21,191 nucleotides of DNA from Coptodactyla brooksi (taxonomy: Eukaryota; Arthropoda; Insecta; Coleoptera; Scarabaeidae): NCBI GenBank assembly GCA_033557675.1, contig JAWQRM010000592.1:1-21191 (forward strand). Reading direction: 5' to 3'. The position numbers were made by a program, and so were the translations under genes. Positions within the stretch are counted from its first letter, which is position 1, and every line of letters starts with the position of its first letter. The notes under the pieces are model-generated. The model searched no databases. It was not told where the DNA came from and worked only from the letters and a program-made list of their open reading frames with translations. Shown piece by piece: positions 8,514 to 17,989 of this stretch.

Positions 8514-8655
8514 TTAAATTCAATATTAAACCAAGACCTGTAATTACACGCAAGTTATTTCAAAAGCAAGCTAATAAATTTCATCGACAGAAGTCATTCA
8601 AAAAAATTATCAAAGCCATCTATTTGAGAAAACTGTAGAAACCTCAAAGCCATTT

Positions 8656-8681
8656 TAAAACTCTAAATCCGAAGAGTTTTA
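8656..8681. repeat. 9-bp-stem hairpin
   Basis: TAAAACTCT, loop AAATCCGA, AGAGTTTTA; a perfect 9-bp stem with an 8-nt loop. It is the first of three hairpins within 200 bp. Confidence 0.6.
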
Positions 8682-8730
8682 CCTAATCGGTAGGTTTGTT
8701 AAAACGTTCTAAATAATTGAGCGAAATATA

Positions 8731-8784
8731 TAACATGTTTCGGCTATTTTTTGCGGGCTACCAAAAAATAGCCGAAACATGTTA
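8731..8784. repeat. Perfect 22-bp-stem hairpin with 10-nt loop
   Basis: The left arm 8731-8752 (TAACATGTTTCGGCTATTTT plus TT) is the exact reverse complement of the right arm 8763-8784, with loop GCGGGCTACC. No mismatch occurs in 22 pairs, although nearby repeats are much decayed. The right arm contains GCCGAAACATGTT, reminiscent of the GAAAC box seen in the hammerhead-like units elsewhere in the window. It could be a recent micro-inversion, a foldback element or a transcribed hairpin. Confidence 0.85.
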
Positions 8785-8820
8785 AATTACATGTTAAAAT
8801 ACAGCTTAAAAGCATATCAG

Positions 8821-8855
8821 TAGGTAGATAGATATTCGTCAAGTAGATCTACCTA
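8821..8855. repeat. 9-bp-stem hairpin
   Basis: TAGGTAGAT and ATCTACCTA pair around a 17-nt loop. It lies 36 bp after the 22-bp-stem hairpin. Confidence 0.5.
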
Positions 8856-9729
8856 AAATCACTATTTAAAATTTTCGACTAATTTTTTCAGACTTTGAAG
8901 AACTCTACCGCCCATATTATTGAATCTTCAATTTTTTATGCAGTAATTTCATCATTTATTTTGCACTTTTTTATTTTGCATTAGCTTCCATTCTGTTGTA
9001 TTTTCATTTCCCTCCTGTGTATGCGCCCGCACCATTTGATACTTTATTAGTTTCACTGGTTTTATTTTCCAGGTTATAATCTATTTCATAATTTAGTACT
9101 GGTCTATATTTTCATTTGTTTCGTTTGCTGCCGTTTTCTTTGGTACTTTATACGCAGTGTTTCAGCGTAATAATTTTGTAAAGCTTAAGTAGTGTAGTTA
9201 AGATTCTTTTCCATTTTTTTGGTAAATAATTATCCATCCACTAGAGTATCTTATACACCTGTATATCAATCTTTTCTACCACAGTTAATAGTTTCTCTGA
9301 AAATTTCGTCATATTCTGCTGCTTTATGGTTTGTTTTTAAATAAAGATTCATCTAGTTCCTTAAAATTTCATTTTATGTTAAGATACTTTTCTACAAACG
9401 ATTCACTGCTAATTTTAGGCTTTGAATGCCTCCATTACGCATCGCTTACTGAAACGGAATGAATGGATATCACCTGCTCAGTTATCATTCTTTTATCATT
9501 TTTTGTATGAGACGTACCGCCACCTAGCGAATGAAAAGTGCTCGAATCCTTTTCGTCACACCAAACCAACTACATTTGAGGCCAGTCCCCATTTTTCTAA
9601 ATACCATATTTTTACTTGAATGGCCTCTGTATCGTTATTTATTGACTGCCCCTAATATATTAAGAAAAACATGAATAATTATTTTCTAATCATAAATATA
9701 CATAATAAATCAATTTAGAGTAAGTTTAC

Positions 9730-10182
9730 CAACATGGCTTATATTAGATGTTCGAAACGAAAACAAAAAAAAAACAAGTATTTAGGACCATTGCGTAAAC
9801 TTCAGAACTGGAACATATATCGCAACTTCCATGAACGTATCACGCACGAGTTTTCGAGGTGTTTTAATCATCTCAGAAAAACTGCTACACTTACGAGTCG
9901 AGTACATTGTATGGAAAGGAAACAGCGTTCGAGATTCGAATCTCGCTTTTACAGACTTTGTAGAATGTGAGACTGAAGTTAAGCAACTGATACAGTTTAT
10001 GTTTTCCTGTTTGCATTGGCACAAAATTGACCTGCGAAAATCAAATAACTGTGTCCAGCGCGATTAAGAAAACGATTAAGAAATTAATAAATATGTCAGC
10101 GAACTACTAAATAAATCTGAAGTATAAATCTTTACTAACATAGTATAATTATTTAATTGTATTTATCACTATACTATTAGAG
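9730..10182. other. No gene recognised; overlapping short frames
   Basis: Three open frames of about 80 codons overlap on both strands between 9734 and 10067. None shows a motif, codon pattern or neighbour that would favour it, so I leave all three out. The notable structure is the 16-nt palindrome at 9930-9945. Confidence 0.4.
9930..9945. repeat. Perfect 16-nt palindrome
   Basis: CGAGATTCGAATCTCG equals its own reverse complement. It superficially resembles a tRNA T-arm, but the stem and loop lengths are wrong and no cloverleaf surrounds it. A protein-binding site or chance are both possible. Confidence 0.6.
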
Positions 10183-10225
10183 CAGTGGGTTTGGAACTTT
10201 TTGTCTTTGGTTTGAAACCACTACA
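10183..10225 (+). repeat. Possible solo hAT-type transposon end
   Basis: CAGTGGGTTTGGAACTTTTT followed by GTCTTTGG resembles the common hAT terminus CAGTGGTTCnCAAACTTTTT. No matching opposite end or 8-bp target duplication is evident. The call is tentative and chance similarity is possible. Confidence 0.25.
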
Positions 10226-10612
10226 CGAAATAATCACTTTTATCAATCTTTCATTTTCAAACTTTTTACTATGTGATGTTGTATTTTGTTGGACGGGAGT
10301 ATTTTAATTAAAAATATTATAGTATTATTTGAGAATTGGCTTCTGGAAGAAATTTGGCTTGTCTCATAAATGTTTTCGCTCAAGCTATTATGAGCCTAAG
10401 TGAATTTACTTTCCTGTAAATGACCTTTACAGCAAAATCAGATCTACTAAAGGATAAACAGAACGAACAGTATGAGACAAAAGTCACGTCAGAAAACAAA
10501 CGATGCCGTTTCATGGTTTCTTGACCATCGTAGATAGTAAGAGTGACATCTGCTCGCCAAATCTTTAGTACAAAATAGAATGTAGAGTAGCTTTTTCAAT
10601 TATTTGCTGCGA
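10226..10612. other. No gene recognised
   Basis: AT-rich DNA. The only structure noted is a 10-bp inverted repeat, TTGTCTCATA at 10359-10368 and TATGAGACAA at 10471-10480, about 122 bp end to end, with no flanking duplication that I can confirm. Confidence 0.4.
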
Positions 10613-10691
10613 GTGCTTCTGAAGATACCAACTTAGTCGGCGAAACGTGCGTCAAGCAAAATAAAGTTTGCGGTTTTGGTGTAGTGGTGGA
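10613..10691 (+). repeat. Penelope-like terminal unit, solo copy
   Basis: This ~79-bp stretch matches the two units at 5726-5932: a CTGAAGA/CTGATGA box, an AACTTAG or AACTTGG loop, GCGAAACGTGCGTC, then GGTTTTGGTGTAGTGGTG. It stands alone, in plus orientation. The better preserved core makes this the closest to a consensus of the three. A Penelope-like origin is inferred from the hammerhead motif and from the Penelope-like remnant at 13900-14950. Confidence 0.6.
10614..10658 (+). ncRNA. Hammerhead-ribozyme-like motif, best-preserved copy
   Basis: In order: stem I strand TGCTT, box CTGAAGA, a stem II hairpin with loop TTA and two A-C mismatches, box GAAA, a tiny stem III (AC facing GT, loop GTGC), cleavage-type triplet GTC ending at 10653, and stem I strand AAGCA. 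The 5-bp stem I (TGCTT with AAGCA), both core boxes and the GTC are all in the positions a minimal type I hammerhead requires. One unpaired T sits before stem II. Self-cleavage would occur after 10653. Activity is unproven and the stem II mismatches argue for partial decay. Confidence 0.5.
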
Positions 10692-11615
10692 TCAAACTTT
10701 GTATACTAGGGGTCATATAAAGGTTACAGTCCTCTAAAAATCATGTTTTTAGCAGAAAACTTTTGAATCTTACACAACGCATTTTCAATACTCTTTTTAG
10801 TGCATTTGGAATAACGGTAAAGTTTTTATTTATGCTTAGTAACACAATTTCATTGTAGCATGGGCTTATTTCATAAAAAGTTACATTGTTGTAGTGCACT
10901 AAAAAACTGTCCTTTCTAATACATGTTATTCTTGCATTAAAAAAGAAAATGTTACCGCAAGGCAATAGCTCTGACTATATTTGAAAAGATAACCAGAAAA
11001 AATGTCGTTCTGTTTATTTTTTCTAGAATTTATCGATTGGTAAGCAAATACAGACATTTATTACAGTGCTCATGACCTAAAGTTTACAATTGTGAAGAAA
11101 TATTTTGTTACTGTAAGAGCTTCCGCTCCATTCTCAAAAAAAATTTAATGGTGACCTTTATCTGGCTACTCCAGTTAGTTTGCTTGATTTTGATTTTCTC
11201 TTTCTTGTGTTTGTATTTTCTGATTCTGTGTAGGCGTTAATTTTCTTTATTACATTTCTTTAACTGTTCAGTATATGATTAGTATAATTATTATAATTAA
11301 AACGCGTGTTTGTTTGGATATATTTAGCAGTTTATACCCTACGTGATTTTTATAATGTTTATTTTGATTTCATGGTTGCCACTAATGAGGTTTAGTCATC
11401 TGAAAGAACCACAGATAACGAAAACACATTTTGTAATTGTCTTTGTACTTTTCTAACTACAAAAGGCTTTGAAAATAAAGTAAATTCCGTCCAAATATGC
11501 ACCGTGGCAATCAAAGGTCCTAAACGAATATAATTTTGTTGGTAGTTGTTAAATGTCAAGAATTGAGCTGTCATCCCTTGACATTTATTTAATAAAAAGT
11601 TGGGAAATTTTAACC
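10692..11615. other. No gene recognised
   Basis: AT-rich sequence. Minus-strand frames at 10741-10965 and 11392-11574 carry no recognisable motif. The last ~100 bp (GTCAAGAATTGAGCTGTCAT and onward) is probably the 5' leader of the transposase fragment that starts at 11616, but I cannot see a terminal repeat that would fix the element's left end. Confidence 0.4.
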
Positions 11616-11921
11616 ATGGAACGCTACACTCTTGAACAAAGAATTTTAATTCTGAAAATTTACTATCAAAATGGTGAAAATTTTACTGTATCACTTCGTA
11701 AAATTCGAGCAGCTTTTCCTCGAAATCAGGCTCCTTCTGAGACCGCTGTGCGTAATTTAATCGCTAAATTCGAGGCTCACGGTACTGTTGCTGACAATAG
11801 GCCAAAACAATACGCTCGTAGTGGCCGTAGTGATGCAAACATAGCCGCTGTACAGCAAAGCAATTTTATAATAAGTTTTCTCTACTATAGTGTGGGATTC
11901 TACTTTAACAACTGCACATGA
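11616..11921 (+). pseudogene. DUF4817-type transposase, N-terminal fragment
   Basis: The start ATG 11616 gives MERYTLEQRILILKIYYQNG, the family's standard opening; an upstream in-frame ATG at 11553 only adds leader sequence. The helix-turn-helix region continues with LRKIRAAFPRNQAPSE, TAVRNLIAKFEAHGTV and a basic linker (PKQYARSGRSDANIAAVQQS) that normally leads to the catalytic domain. This part is uninterrupted over ~80 residues. After 11853 similarity ends abruptly and the frame runs through 21 unrelated codons to a stop. The catalytic domain is absent downstream. It is most likely a truncated transposase; a DNA-binding-only derived product is possible but unsupported. Confidence 0.85.
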
Positions 11922-13899
11922 TTACATGTATAGACCTTGATTTATAGCATGTTAAATCTGTCACATTACCTGCCCATTCAGATAAAACATTGCTTATTTC
12001 TTCTTGGTTCGCGGTAAATATTTCAGAAGAAATTTATATGTTTACAAAGCACAGTTTCAGTTTGGGACAGTATCAACAAACTCGACCTAATTCTTGATTG
12101 GGACACACCGGTACCGTTTACAAGAGTTTACAATAGGAAATTTTGCGAAATTTTATTCCCAGAATACCGTATAAACAGAATACCGTATAAACACCAATTG
12201 GGCCTGAGACAGAAACGCCCAAGGTCGGTTGATGTAAATATTTGATCAAAATAAACGCCTACCGGTATATTATTACTGACGGAGATGGAAACAGTTGCGT
12301 TCGGATTTCAAAGTAGGCCGGATAAATAAAACAATAGTATGTTTTCACAGGTAACTTTGTGCAGTGATCAATGGCTCTGTACATAAAAAGTTTCAGAAGA
12401 GTTACGACTCAAAAGGAATAAATTCTAACGTTGTTGTAGATAGAGTGTTAGTTTAAGTCAACAAGGCAATAGAATGTTACTCAACGAGTAAATATTGCCA
12501 GCAACTGCTCGTGAGGTTAAAGTTGCACTAGATAAATCTATTTTTTATTCTCATATTCCCTTTTTACTCTGGTTTTAAGCACGTCGTGCATATATGAAAT
12601 TTGATATAGTTGAAATTCTACTAATAAAACAGTCCACAAAACAGTTGAATGACCAGTAAATATCGCAAAGGCATTTAATCAACATCAACAGTATTGTGTT
12701 AAGAAATAACTATGTGAAAATGTACGTATAAAGTGAAAGCAGTAAAAAATGATTCATAGCAGCGAATGTAACTACTAAAAAAAGCTCGAAAGCTCTAGAA
12801 ATGATAAACGACCGACGGATGCTCGAACAGTTACACCCACGGATGAAAAAAGGTCCTACATGCTAGAATCCCAATTTGTCACACAGGTGAAAATAAAAAT
12901 AGATTTCGGTCCTTCTATACGGAGGACATGCAATGTACATCCGTCGCGGTCTTTTTTTGGATTAGGTTGGTGACTCCTTTACCGGGCAAAGGTAACAATC
13001 TTTTCTTTCGAAAATTAACTAGTAAATTATATAGACATATAGGCATTAACTTTATAATCAAACCCTGTATAATTTATTTCAAAATTCACTTCGTTCCAGT
13101 ATCGGTATTTTAAGACAGAACAACTAAAAAACTAATTTTAAAAAACCATAGGTTTTCAGAATTGTGGCAATCGTACTTCAAAGCTTCTTAAATAAAATTG
13201 CTTTAAAAATATTTTGATAAGAAAGACATTTTATGAGCAAAAGCTGTTGAAAGGCTTAAGAATATAATATGCCGAAAATTCACTACAAGTTAAATATACG
13301 GTAGAAACAAACGATAGTTTAAAAAAGTACTTTGATATTTTGTAAATAAAACGTCCGCATAAACATTCCGGTAAACACTGTAAATTTTATACGAGATTTG
13401 TTTTAATATTTCCGTGCATTGCAAATGGGATCAAAAACGGTTCTTTTATCCAATTCTCGGAAATCGTAAAAGACTTCTTTTCCTCCATCTTATCTTAGAG
13501 CTAATAAATATCTAAGCAAATTTTACTCGAAAAAAACTTGATACGAGGCCAAAACTAGCAGTTATCGCAGAAAATCGATTTCGCTTCACCGGGTACCGCG
13601 TTTTTCATCACAATATACCCAACGTAAACACCTTTACCAAGAAAATGCTATTTTTAAACAAATTTAAAATAATTTCCAACATTTTGTACAATGTGATAAA
13701 AGTGATTACGTATACTTATATTTATTAACTATTTTTAAAATTTTCGGTAAACCCATCTTCCTGATAACCTTTAGTGGTGTATACTGAATAGTATTTGATA
13801 AATATTTTTACATGGTAATCACCAATTTTAATGATATTTTCCATATAACTAAATTTAATTAGAAGTTTACATTTAATAAGGAAAAGTAACAAAAATTTA
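11922..13899. other. No gene recognised
   Basis: About 2 kb without an open frame I can support. A 16-bp tandem duplication is at 12161-12192. Around 12800-13000 the composition is slightly more GC-rich (GACCGACGGATGCTCGAACA, ACGGAGGACATGC) and the plus-strand frame at 12928-13113 starts there, but it has no motif. I see no terminal repeats. Confidence 0.4.
12161..12192 (+). repeat. 16-bp tandem duplication
   Basis: AGAATACCGTATAAAC occurs twice head to tail without mismatch, so the duplication is probably recent. Confidence 0.9.
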
Positions 13900-13952
13900 T
13901 CGGAAAAACAGCCTTGGAAGGAAATAAAACCTCCTTTTTCTTTTTACGAAGC

Positions 13953-13981
13953 TTTCGAATAATTCTTTTATTCTTCTTCAG
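13953..13981 (-). ncRNA. Hammerhead-like core in the Penelope-like tail
   Basis: On the minus strand CTGAAGA is followed by one extra A and a perfect 6-bp stem II (GAATAA, loop AAGAA, TTATTC), then GAAA. The following GCTTCGTA gives an acceptable NUH-type triplet but no proper stem III, and stem I cannot be drawn. The position, downstream of the endonuclease frame, is where Penelope-like terminal hammerheads are expected. It is probably a decayed or variant form. Confidence 0.4.
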
Positions 13982-14435
13982 GGTTCAAGCTACAAAATAC
14001 ATGAAAAAACCGATAATGAATTCCTAAATTTAAGCTTAATAACTTGCAATAGAGGTCAACCTAACCTTGAATACAACAAACATACGTGAACAATGGAAAA
14101 AAGGGAGACAGTTTTCGTTATAAACAGCACCTGAAGGAGAACCTGGCAAATTAATAAAATTAATAATCAAAAAACCAAAGAGTTACTTACAAACATGTTA
14201 AAATACGTAATGGTCGTAGAGGCTACAGGGTTCTACAAAAGCAGAGGTACACAGACCTAAGTAAAGGAAGATCCAAAACGGGTGAAAAAATTATAATTCC
14301 TGAAGGGAACCATGAAAATTAGGGCAAACAAGACCAAAAAACTAGGAGAAAGAAATACAAAGAAAGGACTTAAAGAGAGGAACGAAAAAGCCAAAGAACC
14401 TCCAAAATTGAATTTTGCAACAAAAATATACGGAC

Positions 14436-14915
14436 TCAGAATATAAGAGAGTCTTGAGAATCAGCCGCAGTGTGGTGAACAATATTCCTCAAATCAAAGA
14501 GGTATTGGTAAATTACACTGAGGTCCTGACAATCCGTTCTAAAGTTAACAGAATCAACTTCTGACCTAATGTGGTACATTTCGAGGAATAACCTCTTTTT
14601 GTATACACTGTCTCTGACCAGAATAGAAACTTCATCCCAGTTAAATTTGTGACCAGTCTCGACATGATGGAGAGCGAGAGCTGAGCTACCAGACTTTAGA
14701 GCAAAACAGTCCTGTCTGTGCTGATTCAGTCTATTTTTTAGATCTTGAGATGTGGTACCTACATATTACATTTATTACATGCAAGGCAGGGGATCTTATA
14801 AATCACATTAGATTGTAAACCCATGAGGACTTGGTCCTTAATTTTTTAAAACAATTTACGGAGAGGACTAACTACGCTTTTAGCAACGCATGCAGGAATA
14901 TCTTTCAAGAAGGAG
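14436..14915 (-). pseudogene. Penelope-like GIY-YIG endonuclease fragment
   Basis: Minus-strand reading from ~14915: DIPACVAKSVVSPLRKLF, a stop, KIKDQVLMGLQSNVIYKIP, CLACNKCN (zinc-binding Cys pairs). A frameshift near 14762 is followed by YVGTTSQDLKNRLNQHRQDC, SSALALHHVETGHKFNWDE, VYKKRLFLEMYHI and DSVNFRTDCQDLS, ending at a stop at 14438-14436. VIYKI and YVG are the two named endonuclease motifs, with the catalytic Arg in LKNRLNQH and the Glu in FLEMYHI. The last ~110 codons are open, so decay is modest. The domain nicks target DNA for target-primed reverse transcription. No ATG start exists here because this is an internal fragment. The plus-strand frame 14831-15028 is a shadow. Confidence 0.9.
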
Positions 14916-15049
14916 AAAAAAATAAATTTCTGAATTTGTTTGCATTTCTGAATTGGTTAAGAACAATAATTAAATTGTTTTTGGAAAATAAGAAGATAAG
15001 GATTTTATTTGAACAGATATCACCATAAAGTCGCGAGCTTTGAACCTTT

Positions 15050-17349
15050 GGCTTAAAATTTCAGCAAATCGGAAAAAAAACTTTAAATCTGAACTGGATT
15101 TCAGTTTTGCCAAGAAATGTTCCTGGATTTAGTGAGTGTGAAGAGAATGATTCAAAATTGGGTTATTAGCTTATTACACAATTCCTACACGAACAGAGGA
15201 TTGAAATAGAGCCCAGAATTGAACAGAAGTTTAGAATTGAACAGCAAAGAAAAAGAAAATAAAAAAATAAAATATATTTGCACTCCTGTGATTTAGTTGC
15301 TATGAATAAGAGATGATTACTATTTTGTAAACCAAAATATTATTTGTATATTTACATAAATGTGTAAATTGTGTTTGTCTGAAATAAAGTATATGCAATA
15401 TTACAACATATATTTTCGCTGGTACTAATTTGGCTTACTGGTACGATTTTAAATTAATATTTCTTATAAATTTTAAAACGGAGAAGCTTTTTCTAGGAAG
15501 TCTGTTATTTACCACATATAAATAACAGAAAATCGTTTAATGAGGGTGTAGTGACTGTGATTACTGATTGTTTATACAGCTCAGTTACTTTAGTAAACTA
15601 TGATTATAATATTAAATTAACAATAGATGATCTTATAGTTTTTGTGCGGTAAAATATAGCAGATGGTGCTCTGAAAAAAGAGCACGTGATAAACTGTAAA
15701 TATTAGCCGGATGTTTGCCAACATATTTCTAAGTAAATTATTGTATTGTGCTAGAAAATTCCCGACAAAGTTTCTTTTATCACATTGTTTTGTCGATTTA
15801 ATATAAAACAAGTATTCTTAACTATATCATAATTAAGCGCTCTATCAACTAGAGCGTATCAATGAATGAATCTAGTAGAATGTAGACTGATTTAGACACA
15901 CGTAGATCCTAAATGCGGATACGTTTAGTATCTGCTATTATTTTATTTACGTTGTCACACAATACATCACTTTTGATGACATTGAACATTGACTGGACAT
16001 GCCCAGAATGATTTATCGTTCATTTGGAACTATCGCAACTTTTTCTGAATTTGGTGTTGTAATGTTTAAGTTCGTTTTCTTAAAAACAAGCAACATTAGA
16101 AAAGCAATGAAATCTTTCAGATTAGTTGTTTTCATCGTGCAGTTTGTATAATTGGAGAAAAGTAATATTATCTAATATTTTATAAGATTTATAAGAGCAG
16201 CTACTCTTATATTTTTCTATTCTATAGGTTTTTGTTGTGATTTCCTTCTTAACATCTAATTCTTTGAACTTTAAAAGACGTAACGTTACTAAATATAAGG
16301 TATTGTTTTTCTTCCTTATGAGTACAAATTCAATATACCAGTCTTAACAAGGACTTATGTACTTTTATGTAATTACCGTCAGTAAATTATACGCTGGCTG
16401 ATTCAGAAGCCTAGCCCTAATTATGTCAAAATGGATCAGCCTGTGTAAGATGTGAAAAAGGTGAATGGTAGTTTTTTTCAAAGTTTTGACCAATTACCTG
16501 TATAATGCTTGGAGATAAATAAACAGAGAATGTAAAAAAAGTAGAAAAATAACCACGCGCAATAACAAAGTTACTCGTGTCTGACGATTCTGAGCAAGCG
16601 TACAATATTTACAAATTTACTCCCACATTGACCGCTACAAATTATGACATTTTTACTGCGCGCAGATAATTACATCTGGAATACGAGCATCATTTTATGT
16701 TTTCTTTGCAAAATTCAGGCGATTGTATATATTGAGTTTATTGTATTAACGTTGCGAGTTGAATTTTATAACTAAGTTAGTACAATGCTAACTTAATAGA
16801 AATACAATGATTTAAAAGATAGGAATAGTTTAGGCTTTTCTACACTTTCTACATTTTGGTTAACATCGAGCAACTCACCATAATTTTAATTTTCTAACGG
16901 CTCTGAAAAAAGCAGTGGTATGTTAAATAACAGGTAGTAATAAAAGAAACACTTGTAATCTCTGTGTAAATACTGGTGATTTACATCAGCCAAATAGAGA
17001 ATTTCCCTAACATTCCTTCACATTATGTTTTGTGTGTATTTTGCTGCAATCTAACATAATTTTGATGATGATTAATATTTTGAATCTTGCTTGTAACTAT
17101 TACTTTCAGAAGTATTATGCTATGCAGCAGTATAATGCTATAAATCCCAATTTTAAGTGAAGTAAACTTAAATATCCTTTATTTTTGACTACTGCCAAGC
17201 TTCTTGTGGCTGAAGATTCATATTAACGGTTTAATAAATAAAAATAATAGTTGCAGGTAAGATTCAAAATATCAATAAGCATCCTAACCTCAGGATTGAA
17301 AAATCCATCGAAATCCATCAATTTACAATTTTTACATTAGAGAAGAACA
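15050..17349. other. No gene recognised
   Basis: About 2.3 kb of AT-rich DNA. Small perfect hairpins occur at 15501-15529 (TCTGTTATTT / AAATAACAGA), 15666-15685 (GTGCTCT / AGAGCAC), and around 15837-15856 (CGCTCT / AGAGCG). No coding remnant, terminal repeat or RNA gene is convincing. The minus-strand frame 15617-15811 has no motif. The last ~100 bp may belong to the 5' decayed part of the pogo remnant. Confidence 0.4.
15501..15529. repeat. 10-bp-stem hairpin
   Basis: TCTGTTATTT, 9-nt loop ACCACATAT, AAATAACAGA. The stem is perfect; no function is suggested by its surroundings. Confidence 0.55.
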
Positions 17350-17917
17350 ATATTCTTCCTAACATATCATTTCTCAACTTTGTTAGACAAGTTGCCATGA
17401 CGTGAAATGCAGATGTAAAACAGAAAACAATAAAAAAACCGCTTTAAAGAAGCTAGTTTTGATAACGATAACGAAGGAGAAGACGAAATTCCTCTTGCTC
17501 AACTAAGAGAGCAAATGGGGAGCTTGGAGAATGACGAACTGCTTGTTGAGCTGATGCAAGATTTCCAAAAGTGTGTAGAGTTGTTAAATGTTGAGAACGT
17601 TTCTCCTGAAGCTTTTCTTGAAATGGACAATGATCTCCTAACTAATGATTATCGCGCAGGCCAAGATATTCTGGAAAATGTATCAACCATAACACATGAA
17701 GGAGATACAGATGCAGCACCAGCAGAAGAAAGTGATGAAGAAAACGATAGAAAAACCATCTCACCAGCAGGTTCTAGAAGCGTTCAACAAATTAAAAAAA
17801 TATTTTATGAGCGAAGAAAAACAATCAGATTCAATGTACATGTCGCTGAATGAAATTGAGAAATTCGTTGACTTAAGTCAGTTAGAACTAACAACTAACC
17901 ACAAATTACTTTCCTAA
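17350..17917 (+). pseudogene. pogo/Tigger-type transposase, C-terminal remnant
   Basis: Decayed traces (ISFLNFVRQVAMT, stop, NADVKQKTIKK) lead after a frameshift into RFKEASFDNDNEGEDEIPLA, resembling the end of the DDE domain of Tigger-like transposases (usual form TI.NCF..AGF, then an acidic IPL stretch). The frame stays open through ELLVELMQDFQ, NVENVSPEAFLEMDNDLL and an acidic run with EESDEEND. Near 17750 a frameshift moves the reading to IEKPSHQQVLEAFNKLKKYF, ending at a stop at 17915-17917. The two short frames reported there are one gene broken once. Catalytic residues lie upstream and are not preserved. The assignment rests on the tail pattern and on the pogo-like terminus at 19020-19043. 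Confidence 0.7.
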
Positions 17918-17989
17918 AATAAACTCAGCCATAAATCGTTTGTGTTTTGATAAATATACATACGTTGAATTTTGCTTAAAAGTGATTGT

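Larger units (their letters stand above)
8518..9729. other. No gene recognised; three hairpins and possible old coding traces
   Basis: The first ~120 bp may be decayed mariner (minus strand). From 8656 to 8855 three separate hairpins lie close together (listed individually). Between about 9040 and 9420 the minus strand is purine-rich with short coding-like runs such as FKELDESLFKNKP, which I cannot assign to a family. The plus-strand open frame at 9422-9619 has no recognisable motif and I do not call it a gene. Confidence 0.4.
13900..14950 (-). mobile_element. Penelope-like retroelement, truncated 3' part
   Basis: The minus strand holds the linker and GIY-YIG endonuclease of a Penelope-like element (14915-14436), followed by ~480 bp of untranslated tail that ends in a hammerhead-like stem (13981-13953). 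Penelope-like elements encode one protein with reverse transcriptase then GIY-YIG endonuclease. The reverse transcriptase is not visible further upstream (above 14950), consistent with 5' truncation, which is common for such elements. Exact borders cannot be fixed because target duplications are variable. Confidence 0.8.

Noticed and set aside
9925..9950. TTCGAATC-like T-arm suggesting a tRNA or tRNA-derived SINE
   Set aside because: The palindrome does not give a 5-bp stem with a 7-nt loop, and no acceptor stem, anticodon arm or A box is found upstream.
9734..10067. Three overlapping frames of about 80 codons as small genes
   Set aside because: They overlap on both strands, none has a motif or supporting neighbour, and such lengths are common by chance.
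14831..15028. Plus-strand open frame of 65 codons
   Set aside because: Its first half is antisense to the Penelope-like linker; the rest shows no motif.
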